Part shown: piece after piece, positions 43,391 to 51,954 of the stretch | Layout of the letters: each line of letters opens with the position of its first letter | Position numbering within the stretch: position 1 is the first letter of the stretch | From: Paenibacillus ginsengihumi DSM 21568 | GTDB taxonomy: Bacteria; Bacillota; Bacilli; Paenibacillales; NBRC-103111 | Assembly: GCF_000380965.1 (NCBI RefSeq) | Contig: NZ_KB905548.1 | Location: forward strand, 202,897 to 266,896 | Reading direction: 5' to 3' | Length of the DNA: 64,000 nucleotides | Made by a program: the position numbers and the translations under genes | Notes under the pieces: model-generated | Told to the model about the DNA's origin: nothing | Seen by the model: the letters and a program-made list of their open reading frames with translations, nothing else | The model's database searches: none

Positions 43391-43440
43391 ACAGAAAGTT
43401 TAACTTCGCTAAAGGATTCAAGCGAAGTGCGACTTTCTGT
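43391..43440. repeat. Long hairpin element
   Basis: ACAGAAAGT and ACTTTCTGT form outer arms, ACTTCGCT and AGCGAAGT inner arms, separated by a TTA/GCG internal loop, with a 10-base apical loop. A half-copy (AAAGTGCGACTTTCCGTAC) lies at about 8114-8132, so this may belong to a fourth dispersed family. Confidence 0.65.
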
Positions 43441-43589
43441 ACCAAGAAAAAACCGCAAAGCCGCGGTCGCTCATCCTTGAACAGGCATCGATAGATGTTT
43501 TTCTTAATCTCTGGTTATCTTTCGTTATCGTTGCAGATGGGTCTGGCAGGCATTGATGCAATACGCTTCTTAAGGAGGTTTTTGCTGAC

Positions 43590-44069
43590 ATGCAAAGCGG
43601 AGACGGAATCGTTGTCATCGTGATCGTCGCGGCGCTTGTCGTTTGGCTGTCGATTTCGCTGCGGAATCGCATGAGGGAAAAGGTCGAAGGAGGCGCCTCG
43701 TGGGAGCTGCTGGCGGGCGATGGCGACGTTGAGCCGGACGAAGCGACAAAGCTGCTGGAGAAAAACGGCTATCGCGTATTCGCCGGAAAGACGCGCATTC
43801 CGATCGACATCGAGGTCAACGGAAGCAAGACGCTGCACAGCCGGCTTTTCGTCGACTATTTTGCCGCCAAAGGAGCCGAGCGGTATGCCGTCAAGCTGGC
43901 CAGGGAGCGAATGATGCTGGAGATGACCGGCAGCGGACTGCGGGACAAGCTGCTCGTGTATCAATTGATCGTGCCAGGCTTAACCGGCGTGCTGTATGTC
44001 GATCTGCCTTCGAAAACGATCCAGGTGTTCGAATTTACCGCAAGATTAGCCGGCGGCGACGAGCTGTAG
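43590..44069 (+). CDS. Membrane-anchored protein of unknown function between tlyA and argR
   Basis: The 159-residue protein has an N-terminal helix (about 5-24), then a soluble alpha/beta domain. It contains [20 protein letters not shown] and the basic run [16 protein letters not shown], which look like a compact nuclease- or nucleotide-like fold, but no family is recognised. ATG 43590 follows TAAGGAGGT. It is 34 bases upstream of argR and probably co-transcribed. Its coding character (strong site, even codon use) is good. Confidence 0.8.
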   Translation: MQSGDGIVVIVIVAALVVWLSISLRNRMREKVEGGASWELLAGDGDVEPDEATKLLEKNGYRVFAGKTRIPIDIEVNGSKTLHSRLFVDYFAAKGAERYAVKLARERMMLEMTGSGLRDKLLVYQLIVPGLTGVLYVDLPSKTIQVFEFTARLAGGDEL

Positions 44070-44103
44070 CCGGGAAGCCATGGAAGGACTTCAGGAGGAT
44101 GCC

Positions 44104-44553
44104 ATGAAAGCCCAACGACATATCAAAATCCGGGAAATTATAACCAACAACGAAATCGAAACGCAGGACGAGCTGGTGGAGCGGCTTCGTGCCAGCGGTT
44201 TTTATGTGACGCAGGCTACGATTTCCCGCGATATCAAGGAAATGCACCTGATCAAGGTTCCGCTGGATGACGGACGCTACAAATATTCCATGCCCGCCGA
44301 CCAGCGGTACAATCCGCTGCAGAGGCTGCGGCGGGCGCTGAGCGACCATTTTGTCCATATCGATTATACGGAAAATCTGGTCGTGCTGAAATGCTTGCCG
44401 GGCACGGCCAACGCGATCGGCGCCTTGATCGACAGTCTGGAGTGGAACGAGATCATGGGGACGATTTGCGGCGACGATACGATCCTGATTATATGCCGGA
44501 CCAAGGAGCACAGCGCGCATGTCGTCAGCCAAGTTCTCGGCATGTTGAGCTAG
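44104..44553 (+). CDS. argR: Arginine repressor ArgR/AhrC
   Basis: The 149-residue regulator has an N-terminal winged helix (about 1-68; [17 protein letters not shown]) and a C-terminal hexamerisation/arginine-binding domain with [15 protein letters not shown] and [14 protein letters not shown]. It represses arginine synthesis and activates catabolism when arginine is bound. ATG 44104 follows CAGGAGGATGCC; the frame from 44080 has no site. Confidence 0.97.
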   Translation: MKAQRHIKIREIITNNEIETQDELVERLRASGFYVTQATISRDIKEMHLIKVPLDDGRYKYSMPADQRYNPLQRLRRALSDHFVHIDYTENLVVLKCLPGTANAIGALIDSLEWNEIMGTICGDDTILIICRTKEHSAHVVSQVLGMLS

Positions 44554-44607
44554 AAGTAGGCGGCAACGTTTTGGATGACTGACAGGCGAGGGAGAGGGGA
44601 AAAGGGC

Positions 44608-46308
44608 ATGCTGCAGGAACTGACCATTCGCAATTTGGCAGTGATCGAATATGTCCATGTGCGCTGCAAAGAAGGGTTTCACGTGCTGACAGGGGAAACG
44701 GGCGCGGGCAAATCGATCATCATCGACGCGCTCGGCCTGATTGCCGGAGGGCGGAGCTCCTCCGAGCTCGTCCGTTACGGCAGCGACCGGGCCGTGATCG
44801 AGGCGCTGTTTCATGTGGGCGCGGATCATCCGGTTTGGGGCGTTTTGGAACGAATGGGTATAGAAGCGGACGATGATGAGCATCTTATTATTCGCAGAGA
44901 AATTACGGTTCAGGGCAAAAGCACAAGCCGCATCAACAGCCAGCTCGTGAACCTCGCCTCGTTGAAGGAGGTCGGGGAATGTCTGATCAACATTCACGGC
45001 CAGCACGAGCACCAATCGCTGTTCCGCACGGAGAAGCATATCGAGTGGCTCGATCTGTTCGGTCATGAGACGATCGGGCCGGTCAAGCAGGCTTATAAGG
45101 AAGCTTATCAAGCGTACATAACGGTCAGGGACCAGCTTCGCGAGCTGCAGGAATCCGGCAAGCAGGCGCTGCAGATGATGGACCTGTATCGGTTTCAGGT
45201 GGAAGAGATCGGCGCGGCCAAGCTGAAGCTCGGCGAAGACGAGGAGCTTCAGGAGGAACGGAGAAGGCTCGCCAATGCGGAAAAGCTGTATTCTGGCGCT
45301 TCCGGGGCCTACGACGGATTGTACGGCGGGCATGAAGGATTGGACGCGATTCGCAAGGCGCTGCAGAAGCTGACGGATATCGCCGCGTTCGACCCCGACA
45401 AGCTGCAGCCGCTGGTCGAGCAGGTGCAGTCGGCGTATTATCAGCTGGAGGATGCCGCTTTTCAGCTGCGCGATTACCGCGACGAGATCGAATTCAATCC
45501 GTCGCGTCTCGATTATATCGAGCAGCGTCTGGACACCCTCTCGACGCTGCGCCGCAAATACGGCGAGACAGTCGCGGATATCCTGCAGTATTATGATAAA
45601 ATTCAGGACGAGCTAAGCCGCATGGAGAACAAGGACGAGCTGCTAACGCAGCTGCAAGCTGAGGAAACAGCCTTGCTTCAGCGTCTCAAGCAGCGCGCTG
45701 TCGCCTTAAGGGAGCAAAGGGAGCTGGCCGCCGAATCGCTCGCCTGCGAAATTATGTCCGAGCTGAAAGAGCTGCATATGGAAAAGACGCGCTTCAAAGT
45801 CCAGATCACGCCGCTTCCGGAAGACAAGCCGGCGAAGGACGGCGCGGATCAAGTGGAATTTCTTATCTCGGCGAACCCCGGCGAGCCGCTGCGGCCGCTC
45901 AGCAAAATCGCCTCCGGCGGCGAAATATCGCGCGTGATGCTGGCGATGAAGTCGATCTTCGCCCGAATCGACCGCATTCCCGTGCTCGTATTCGACGAGG
46001 TGGACACCGGCGTCAGCGGCCGGGCCGCGCAAGCGATCGCGGAGAAGATGTCGCGGCTGTCGCGCAGCTGCCAGGTGTTTTCCATTACGCATTTGCCGCA
46101 GGTAGCCTGCATGGCCGACGTTCATTATCGGATTCACAAAGCGACCGAGGGCGAGCGCACCTTCACCCATGTGGACGACATGGACGGCAAGCAGCGCATC
46201 GAGGAGCTGGCGCGAATGCTCGGCGGCGTGGAAGTGACGGACAAGACGCTGCTGCACGCTCAGGAAATGCTCACCTTGGCGGATGCTAAAAAGCGAGGGC
46301 AGGACTGA
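44608..46308 (+). CDS. recN: DNA repair protein RecN (SMC-like)
   Basis: The 566-residue SMC-family ATPase acts early at double-strand breaks. It has Walker A GETGAGKSIIIDAL (about 29-42), a coiled-coil central region (about 165-390), signature KIASGGEISRVMLAMK and Walker B PVLVFDEVDTGVSG. ATG 44608 follows GGGAGAGGGG. The argR-recN order is conserved in Firmicutes. Confidence 0.97.
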   Translation: MLQELTIRNLAVIEYVHVRCKEGFHVLTGETGAGKSIIIDALGLIAGGRSSSELVRYGSDRAVIEALFHVGADHPVWGVLERMGIEADDDEHLIIRREITVQGKSTSRINSQLVNLASLKEVGECLINIHGQHEHQSLFRTEKHIEWLDLFGHETIGPVKQAYKEAYQAYITVRDQLRELQESGKQALQMMDLYRFQVEEIGAAKLKLGEDEELQEERRRLANAEKLYSGASGAYDGLYGGHEGLDAIRKALQKLTDIAAFDPDKLQPLVEQVQSAYYQLEDAAFQLRDYRDEIEFNPSRLDYIEQRLDTLSTLRRKYGETVADILQYYDKIQDELSRMENKDELLTQLQAEETALLQRLKQRAVALREQRELAAESLACEIMSELKELHMEKTRFKVQITPLPEDKPAKDGADQVEFLISANPGEPLRPLSKIASGGEISRVMLAMKSIFARIDRIPVLVFDEVDTGVSGRAAQAIAEKMSRLSRSCQVFSITHLPQVACMADVHYRIHKATEGERTFTHVDDMDGKQRIEELARMLGGVEVTDKTLLHAQEMLTLADAKKRGQD

Positions 46309-46450
46309 CTGCGGGGGACGATATTGGAGTAATAAAACGATTGGCGGGGGGTTACCTTAAAGGTACATCTTCGGCGGTGCTGATCGTATCGAGCTGGGAT
46401 GCAGGGTTCCAGCGCCGCTAAACAAAGGAAGCAAGGGAGCGTGAGCAGTC

Positions 46451-47776
46451 TTGAGTTCCAACCAGAGAAAAAGATTGATTGGATTGATGCTCGTCCTCTT
46501 CGTTTGTTTGGGTAGCCTATCCACCCCCTTCCGTAGCTTTGCCTCATTCCCCGAGGAATTGCGAATGTTCTCCGGCCAGCAAACCTCGCTTCAACTGGCC
46601 ATGCCCGTCAGCGCGCAGGTGACTGTAGGTCATCCCGACATCGTCAAGGTGAACGGTTCGGCAAAGCACTCATTCCGGGTCGATCTTCATCATCCCTTAT
46701 TCTTGAAGTCGTTCAAAGCCGGACAGACCGAAATGCAGCTCAAGCTGTTCGGCGCGATCCCGCTGAAGACGGTCAAAGTGAAGGTCGTTCCTGATCTGAA
46801 GGTGATTCCCGGCGGACAAACGATCGGAGTCAAGCTGAAGTCGGCCGGCATTCTTATTGTCGGACATCATTTGGTCGCCGTATCCGAGGACAAGAAGACG
46901 TCGCCTGGCGAAGAAGCGAAGCTGAAGCTCGGCGATCTTATTTTGAAGATGGACGGCAAGCCGGTCAAGGATGTCGGCAAAGTGGCGGAACTGGTGAAAG
47001 CGGCGGGCGAATCCAAACAGCCGATCACTTTAACGATTCGCCGCGGCAATGAAACGCTGGACATTCCGATTCAACCAGCTTACGACATCGTCGATAAGGC
47101 ATATCGTCTCGGGCTGTATATTAGAGACTCGGCGGCTGGCGTCGGCACGCTGACGTTTTATGCTCCCGACCAGGGCGTGTACGGTGCATTAGGCCATGTC
47201 ATCACCGATATGGACACGCAGACGCCGATCGTCGTCGGCGAAGGAGAGGTCGTCTATTCCAACGTTACCTCGATCTCCAAAAGTCACGACGGAGAACCGG
47301 GGGAAAAGCGCGCGCAGTTTTCCAAGGAAAGCAAAGTGATCGGCAACATCGAGAAAAACACGCAGTTCGGCATTTTCGGCAAAATGCCGCACGTGCCCGA
47401 CCACGGCCTGGCGAAAGAAGCGATTCCGGTCGCTTTTGCGGAAGAAGTAAAAGAAGGGCCCGCCGAAATATATACCGTTATTAATGGACAGAAGGTCGAA
47501 AAGTTCAACATCGAGATTGTTCACGCGGCGAAGCAGGATTATGCGGCAACTAAAGGAATGGTCATCAAAATTACGGATCAGCGGCTGCTCGAAAAAACCG
47601 GCGGCATCGTTCAAGGCATGAGCGGCAGTCCCATCATCCAGAACGGCAAGGTCGTCGGCGCCGTAACGCATGTGTTCGTCAACGATCCGACGAGCGGATA
47701 TGGCTGTTATATCGAATGGATGCTGCAGGACGCCGGCATCATGCTCCGAGACAAGCCTCAGCCCCAAGCGTCGTAG
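46451..47776 (+). CDS. spoIVB: SpoIVB serine peptidase (family S55)
   Basis: The 441-residue forespore-secreted protease cleaves SpoIVFA to trigger pro-sigma-K processing in the mother cell. An N-terminal membrane helix (about 8-30) precedes a PDZ domain (about 125-205) and the S55 domain. H249 (GALGHV), D376 (KITDQR) and S391 (QGMSGSP) are each 13 residues beyond the B. subtilis triad H236, D363, S378, so the enzyme should be active. The start is TTG 46451. It is followed by a terminator and spo0A, as in all endospore formers. Confidence 0.97.
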   Translation: MSSNQRKRLIGLMLVLFVCLGSLSTPFRSFASFPEELRMFSGQQTSLQLAMPVSAQVTVGHPDIVKVNGSAKHSFRVDLHHPLFLKSFKAGQTEMQLKLFGAIPLKTVKVKVVPDLKVIPGGQTIGVKLKSAGILIVGHHLVAVSEDKKTSPGEEAKLKLGDLILKMDGKPVKDVGKVAELVKAAGESKQPITLTIRRGNETLDIPIQPAYDIVDKAYRLGLYIRDSAAGVGTLTFYAPDQGVYGALGHVITDMDTQTPIVVGEGEVVYSNVTSISKSHDGEPGEKRAQFSKESKVIGNIEKNTQFGIFGKMPHVPDHGLAKEAIPVAFAEEVKEGPAEIYTVINGQKVEKFNIEIVHAAKQDYAATKGMVIKITDQRLLEKTGGIVQGMSGSPIIQNGKVVGAVTHVFVNDPTSGYGCYIEWMLQDAGIMLRDKPQPQAS

Positions 47777-47797
47777 CCTAAGTCATATACACGAAGG

Positions 47798-47823
47798 AAT
47801 GCCCGGGAAATCGGGCATTTTTA
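47798..47823 (+). terminator. Rho-independent terminator after spoIVB
   Basis: AATGCCCG (47798-47805) pairs with CGGGCATT (47812-47819) around GGAAAT, followed by TTTT. Confidence 0.92.
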
Positions 47824-47908
47824 CGTTTTGCGGCCAAGCGCGTTAAAGCAGCTCTTAGGCAGAATGGGATCAAGGAAGTCGCGACATCATTGGCGGGAAA
47901 ACAGCGAT

Positions 47909-48026
47909 TTTGTCGAACGGTGTACTTATTTGAAATAAAATATTAATTATAAAATATTTGCTCAAAAAAATCTATAAAAATAATTTTCGACAGAAGGAAT
48001 TTTCCTTTGCATGTCGAAAGTATAAT
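47909..48026 (+). promoter_or_regulatory. spo0A control region with three Spo0A boxes and promoter elements
   Basis: Spo0A-box cores TGTCGAA occur at 47909-47917 (TTTGTCGAA), 47984-47992 (minus strand, TGTCGAAAA) and 48012-48019 (TGTCGAAA). A sigma-H-like -35, GAAGGAATT (47993-48001), and an imperfect -10 (48013-48021) lie between and over them; TATAAT follows at 48021-48026. This fits autoregulation of spo0A by Spo0A-P. It covers most of the 47777-48080 gap, which is AT-rich. Confidence 0.7.
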
Positions 48027-48080
48027 ATCAGGTAAAATGCATGTAAAATTTAATTGTCGTCAATTAAGGAGGAAATAACG

Positions 48081-48893
48081 TTGCAAACGATTGAAGTGTT
48101 GCTGGCGGACGATAACCGCGAATTTACGAATTTGTTATCCGAATTTATCGAAGATCAGGAAGATATGCACGTTGCAGGCATCGCGTATAACGGCAATGAC
48201 GTGTTGCGTCTGATCGAACAAAGTCAGCGTGTGCCGGACGTGCTGATATTAGATATTATTATGCCTCATCTGGACGGACTCGGCGTGCTCGAAAAGCTGC
48301 GCGAGATGGATCTGCAGCCGCAGCCGAAGATCATTATGCTGACTGCATTCGGTCAGGAGAACATCACTCAAAAAGCGGTGCAGCTCGGCGCGTCGTATTA
48401 CATTCTCAAGCCGTTCGACATGGAAATTTTGACGAATCGCATCCGCCAGCTCGTGTCGGTGAACCAGCCGGCCATGCCGATGATGTCCTCTTCCGCAAGC
48501 GGCGCGCTCAAAACCAATGTCGTACAGCTGCCCAAGAGCAAAAATTTGGACGCGAACATTACCACCATCATTCACGAAATCGGCGTGCCCGCCCATATCA
48601 AAGGATACCAGTATTTGCGCGAAGCGATTACGATGGTATACAACAACATCGAGATTTTGGGCGCGATCACGAAAACGCTGTATCCGGCCATTGCAGAAAA
48701 GTACAAAACGACGCCGAGCCGCGTCGAACGCGCCATTCGCCATGCGATCGAAGTCGCCTGGACGCGCGGCAACATCGACAGCATCAGCCATCTGTTCGGC
48801 TATACGATCAATATTTCTAAGGCGAAGCCGACCAACTCCGAGTTCATTGCGATGGTTGCCGACAAGCTGCGGATCGAGCATAAGGTAAGCTGA
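48081..48893 (+). CDS. spo0A: Sporulation master response regulator Spo0A
   Basis: This 270-residue protein has a receiver domain (about 1-125) with acidic pocket D10/D11, phosphorylation site D58 ([12 protein letters not shown]), T88 and K110. Its C-terminal DNA-binding domain (about 150-270) contains the near-invariant helix [20 protein letters not shown]. The start is TTG 48081 after AAGGAGG; upstream codons to 48054 fall in the leader. It controls entry into sporulation and, through the boxes upstream, its own gene. Confidence 0.98.
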   Translation: MQTIEVLLADDNREFTNLLSEFIEDQEDMHVAGIAYNGNDVLRLIEQSQRVPDVLILDIIMPHLDGLGVLEKLREMDLQPQPKIIMLTAFGQENITQKAVQLGASYYILKPFDMEILTNRIRQLVSVNQPAMPMMSSSASGALKTNVVQLPKSKNLDANITTIIHEIGVPAHIKGYQYLREAITMVYNNIEILGAITKTLYPAIAEKYKTTPSRVERAIRHAIEVAWTRGNIDSISHLFGYTINISKAKPTNSEFIAMVADKLRIEHKVS

Positions 48894-48910
48894 AAGGGTA
48901 AATGATGGAC

Positions 48911-48957
48911 ACCTCTATTTATTGGCCGCAGTATGAGCTGATAAATAGAGGTTTTTT
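48911..48957 (+). terminator. Rho-independent terminator after spo0A
   Basis: A perfect 12-bp stem ACCTCTATTTAT/ATAAATAGAGGT (48911-48922 with 48941-48952) is followed by TTTTT. Confidence 0.92.
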
Positions 48958-48990
48958 CAATCGGCAACGATCGGGCTACTGATCATAAAG

Positions 48991-49016
48991 CAAAAAGACT
49001 GGTCTCAGCCAGTCTT
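48991..49016 (-). terminator. Terminator of the two small minus-strand genes
   Basis: On the minus strand AAGACTGG/CCAGTCTT form a perfect 8-bp stem around CTGAGA, followed by TTTTG. It ends ten bases after the stop at 49026. Confidence 0.85.
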
Positions 49017-49025
49017 CGCATGAAG

Positions 49026-49274
49026 CTACGGACGGATGCCGCATTTGTTTTTAATGAAATGAATCTGATTTTCCAGCCGGTTGATGCGTTCCTGCGTGTC
49101 CGCTCCATTGGCGGCCGGACCTTCCCGAAGCGCAGCGAGCTCCTGCAGCAGCTGCGTCAGATCGCTGCTCGCATTCGCGCAATCATAATCGCTTTCCAAT
49201 CGTTCCAGCATAAGCAGCCCTCCATCCAGATCATCATTACGCTGAGTAGTATGGATCATTGCGGAGCCGCTCAT
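49026..49274 (-). CDS. Small protein of unknown function
   Basis: The 82-residue hydrophilic, mostly helical protein has a heptad-like C-terminal half (TQERINRLENQIHFIKNKCG) that may form a coiled coil. No ribosome site is clear at ATG 49274; ATG 49259 is an alternative start. It is 11 bases downstream of the 49286-49618 gene and shares its terminator, so the two form a small operon. Family not recognised. Confidence 0.6.
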   Translation of the reverse strand: MSGSAMIHTTQRNDDLDGGLLMLERLESDYDCANASSDLTQLLQELAALREGPAANGADTQERINRLENQIHFIKNKCGIRP

Positions 49275-49285
49275 TCATGGCGCGA

Positions 49286-49618
49286 TTAGACGCTTTGCTC
49301 GCCTGCCCGAATGGATGACGGAAATCGGGCGGCGTTCTCCCGGTGATCCTGCGAATACACTTCAGAAGCCCATTCAAGCCAGCCTTCCGGCAGCCTGCTT
49401 TCGATATACTGTCTATTTTCCTCGGTCAATCGGGACAGCTCGCAAATCAGCGACTCGTAAGTTTGCAGGATGGAATAAAAATCGAGCCCGATATCGTCCA
49501 TTAATAACTCTTTCAATGCGCGGTCGTTGTCAGTAAAGCTCCGATAGACCAGGCCGTCGTAAATTTCCTTGATTTGACCATCCTGAACCCGAACGATTTT
49601 TTGACATCTATTTGGCAT
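49286..49618 (-). CDS. Small protein of unknown function
   Basis: The 110-residue protein has IVRVQDGQIKEIYDGLVYRSF at the start (in two strands by pattern), an acidic centre (ALKELLMDDIGLDFYSILQTYESLI in part) and a Glu/Trp-rich C-terminus. ATG 49618 follows AAGGAGAAAA; the frame is open further upstream without a site. An extended -10 promoter lies 34 bases upstream. It is divergent from the CMD-steA operon. Family not recognised. Confidence 0.75.
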   Translation of the reverse strand: MPNRCQKIVRVQDGQIKEIYDGLVYRSFTDNDRALKELLMDDIGLDFYSILQTYESLICELSRLTEENRQYIESRLPEGWLEWASEVYSQDHRENAARFPSSIRAGEQSV

Positions 49619-49651
49619 TGAATGTTTTCTCCTTACTATGTGATCTTGATC

Positions 49652-49661
49652 ATTATAGCAT
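49652..49661 (-). promoter_or_regulatory. Extended -10 promoter for the small minus-strand operon
   Basis: On the minus strand TGC precedes TATAAT (complement of 49652-49657); no good -35 is seen. Confidence 0.5.
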
Positions 49662-49809
49662 GAAAAAAACGCGGAATTTGTCTGATTTTGTAATTCCTCT
49701 AAATTAATTGTGGACAACTGAATAGAACATTCTCGTGTCGATGCATATTCAGCCGGTGCCGGGGAAAGCTTAAGTTTAAGCAAAAGCAGGACAAGGGGAG
49801 TTGTTCAAT

Positions 49810-50166
49810 ATGCCAACCGAATGGCCCAATGGCAAGGTGGACGCTTATAAGCTGGGGATCGGCTTTCTCCAAGAGCTGGAGCCTGAAGCGATCGACGGAT
49901 ATCATCGGTTTACGGGCAGCTGCTTTGCCGACGGGACAATCGATATCAAAAACAAGCAGCTGATCGCGCTCGGTATCAGCTTGTTTGCCAATAACGAAGT
50001 ATGCACGCTGTATCACGCGCAGGAAGCGTTAGCCCACGGGGCCTCTGCCCGCGAGGTTGCCGAGGTGGCGATGGTCGCTGCCGCGGTCGGGAGCGGCCAT
50101 TCGATGTCGCAGAGCGTCAGCCGGCTGCAGGATGCGCTGCATGCCGCTTCGTCCGCTGGCCTATGA
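49810..50166 (+). CDS. Carboxymuconolactone decarboxylase-family (AhpD-like) protein
   Basis: This 118-residue all-helical protein has the CMD-family core: IDIKNKQLIALGISLFANNE, then VCTLYHAQEALAHGAS and EVAEVAMVAAAVGSG. One cysteine of the AhpD CxxC pair is kept in a CxxxH arrangement (C-T-L-Y-H), so peroxidase chemistry is uncertain. ATG 49810 follows AAGGGGAG. Its stop overlaps the steA start as ATGA, which couples the two genes. Confidence 0.85.
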   Translation: MPTEWPNGKVDAYKLGIGFLQELEPEAIDGYHRFTGSCFADGTIDIKNKQLIALGISLFANNEVCTLYHAQEALAHGASAREVAEVAMVAAAVGSGHSMSQSVSRLQDALHAASSAGL

Positions 50167-51287
50167 TCGAACCGGGACAACGGATGAAGCCGATCGTCGG
50201 CACGGCGGCGGTCGGCAAAAGCACGAAGCGGCTGCTTGAGCGAATGGGGCGCCGCTCCATTGCCGTTATCGACCATGAAGATGTGGATCGCCTGGCGGCG
50301 CGGGGATTGATCGAGGCCAAGGCGCTAGCTGTCGTCAACGCGGGCCGTACGATGACCGGGCGCATTCCGAGCGATGCCGCGCTTTTGCTGCTTGACGCCG
50401 GGATTCCGATTGTCGAGATCGATCCGGAGGCGATGGAACGGATCAGCGACGGCAGCCGGCTGACGATCACTTCCGCCGGGGTGCATTGGTCTGACGGCTG
50501 GAGTCCTTGCCGCGCCTTCACCCGAGCGGACTGGCGGCGGCTTCACGAGCTTGCCGTAAGCCGCGTGAACGACGAATGGGCCCGTTTTATCGATAATACG
50601 CTGACCTTTGCCGAGCGCGATAAGAAGCTGCTGCTCGCCCCCTTGCGTCTGGACGGATTAACGACAGCTCTTGCCGGCCGCCATGCGGTCGTCGTCTGCC
50701 GCGGCGACGGCTATCGGGAAGATTTGGCCGCACTGCGGAGTTATATTGCGGCGTTTAGCCCTGTGCTCATCGGTGTGGACGGCGGAGCCGATGCGCTGCA
50801 CGAGCTGGGCCTTAGGCCCGATATGATCGTCGGCGATATGGACAGCGTCTCGGACCGGGCGCTGCGCTCCGGAGCGGAGCTGATCGTCCACGGCTATTTG
50901 TCCGGGGAAGCTCCCGGTCTCGCGCGCGTCCGCGGGCTGGGGCTGGACGCTGCGGTTCTGCGCTGCGCCGGGACGAGCGAAGATTTGGCGATGCTAATCG
51001 CCTTTGACGGCCGCTGCGAGCAGATCGTTTCGGTCGGTTCGCATATACATATGTTTGATTTTTTAGAAAAAGGACGCGGAGGCATGGCCAGCACCTGGCT
51101 CGTGCGCATGAAGGTGGGCAGCAAGCTGATCGACGCCAAGGGAATCAGTCGCTTGCAGCTGAGTCCGCGCGCGCCGCTCGCCGAGCGGGCGAACCAATGG
51201 GCGGCATGGGCCCGCTCTTGTTTGACAGGAAAGAGGAGATGGAAAAATGTCTTCACTCGTGTCGGTCGTTATCCCCGCATGGAATGA
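50163..51287 (+). CDS. steA: SteA-like putative cytokinetic ring protein
   Basis: The 374-residue protein has an N-terminal domain of a type found in SteA (IVGTAAVGKSTKRLLERM, AVVNAGRTMTGRI) and a thiamine-pyrophosphokinase-like domain with GVDGGADALHELGLRPDMIVGDMDSVSD (in part, about 210-237). In Corynebacterium SteA acts with SteB in cell separation. No SteB (membrane partner) is encoded next; instead two envelope glycan genes follow. ATG 50163 overlaps the upstream CMD gene, and the end overlaps the glycosyltransferase by 41 bases. Confidence 0.8.
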   Translation: MIEPGQRMKPIVGTAAVGKSTKRLLERMGRRSIAVIDHEDVDRLAARGLIEAKALAVVNAGRTMTGRIPSDAALLLLDAGIPIVEIDPEAMERISDGSRLTITSAGVHWSDGWSPCRAFTRADWRRLHELAVSRVNDEWARFIDNTLTFAERDKKLLLAPLRLDGLTTALAGRHAVVVCRGDGYREDLAALRSYIAAFSPVLIGVDGGADALHELGLRPDMIVGDMDSVSDRALRSGAELIVHGYLSGEAPGLARVRGLGLDAAVLRCAGTSEDLAMLIAFDGRCEQIVSVGSHIHMFDFLEKGRGGMASTWLVRMKVGSKLIDAKGISRLQLSPRAPLAERANQWAAWARSCLTGKRRWKNVFTRVGRYPRME

Positions 51288-51954
51288 GGAACAAGCGATA
51301 GAGGCGACCTTGAGCGCCGTCTGCCGTAGCCGTCTGCTCGTGTCTCAGTTATTCGGCAGCAGGGTGCAGCTGATCGTCGTTGACGACGGAAGCGTCGACG
51401 GCACCAGGCGCGCCGCGCTCCCTTGGGCCGACGTTGTGCTGAGGCTGCCGTTCAACGCCGGCAAAGGGGCGGCGCTTTCCGCCGGCTGGAAGGCGGCCGC
51501 CGGGGACGTCGTCGTCTGCCTCGATGCCGATTTGGGCGAGACGGCGGCGCATTTCGTGAAGCTGCTCGAGCCGCTTATGGCCGGTAGCTGCGATATGGCG
51601 ACCGCGCGCCTCCCCGCGCCCTCCGTCCGCGGCGGCTTCGGGCTTGTGCGCCGGTTGGCCGGCGCAGGAGCATACCGGCTTAGCGGTTACCGGGGGACGG
51701 CGCTGTTATCGGGCCAAAGAGCGATCCGCTCGGAGCTGCTCCGCCGGCTGAGCCGCAGCTACAGCGGCTTCGGCATCGAAGTCGGCATGACGGTCGACGC
51801 GGCCGTTCTCGGCTACCGCCTGGCCGAAGTCGAGGTGCCGTTCCGCCACCGCGAAACAGGCCGGCAGCTGCGCGACTGGATGCATCGCGGCCGACAATTT
51901 TATGCGGTGGGACGCACGCTGATCGATTGCTGGAGGCGGCCGATATGCCGATGA
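51247..51954 (+). CDS. Family 2 glycosyltransferase
   Basis: This 235-residue GT-A enzyme shows VSVVIPAWNEEQAIEATL at the N-terminus, the nucleotide-binding Asp pair in LIVVDDGSVDGTR and the metal-binding DXD equivalent VVCLDADLGET. It has no membrane helices and resembles dolichyl-phosphate-sugar or undecaprenyl-phosphate-sugar synthases. ATG 51247 has AAGAGGAG upstream. It overlaps steA and the next, MraY-like gene, so the three are made together. The sugar is unknown. Confidence 0.9.
   Translation: MSSLVSVVIPAWNEEQAIEATLSAVCRSRLLVSQLFGSRVQLIVVDDGSVDGTRRAALPWADVVLRLPFNAGKGAALSAGWKAAAGDVVVCLDADLGETAAHFVKLLEPLMAGSCDMATARLPAPSVRGGFGLVRRLAGAGAYRLSGYRGTALLSGQRAIRSELLRRLSRSYSGFGIEVGMTVDAAVLGYRLAEVEVPFRHRETGRQLRDWMHRGRQFYAVGRTLIDCWRRPICR

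Noticed and set aside
46348..46368. ACCTTAAAGGT palindrome before spoIVB as an operator
   Set aside because: Short, isolated and far from any recognisable promoter element.
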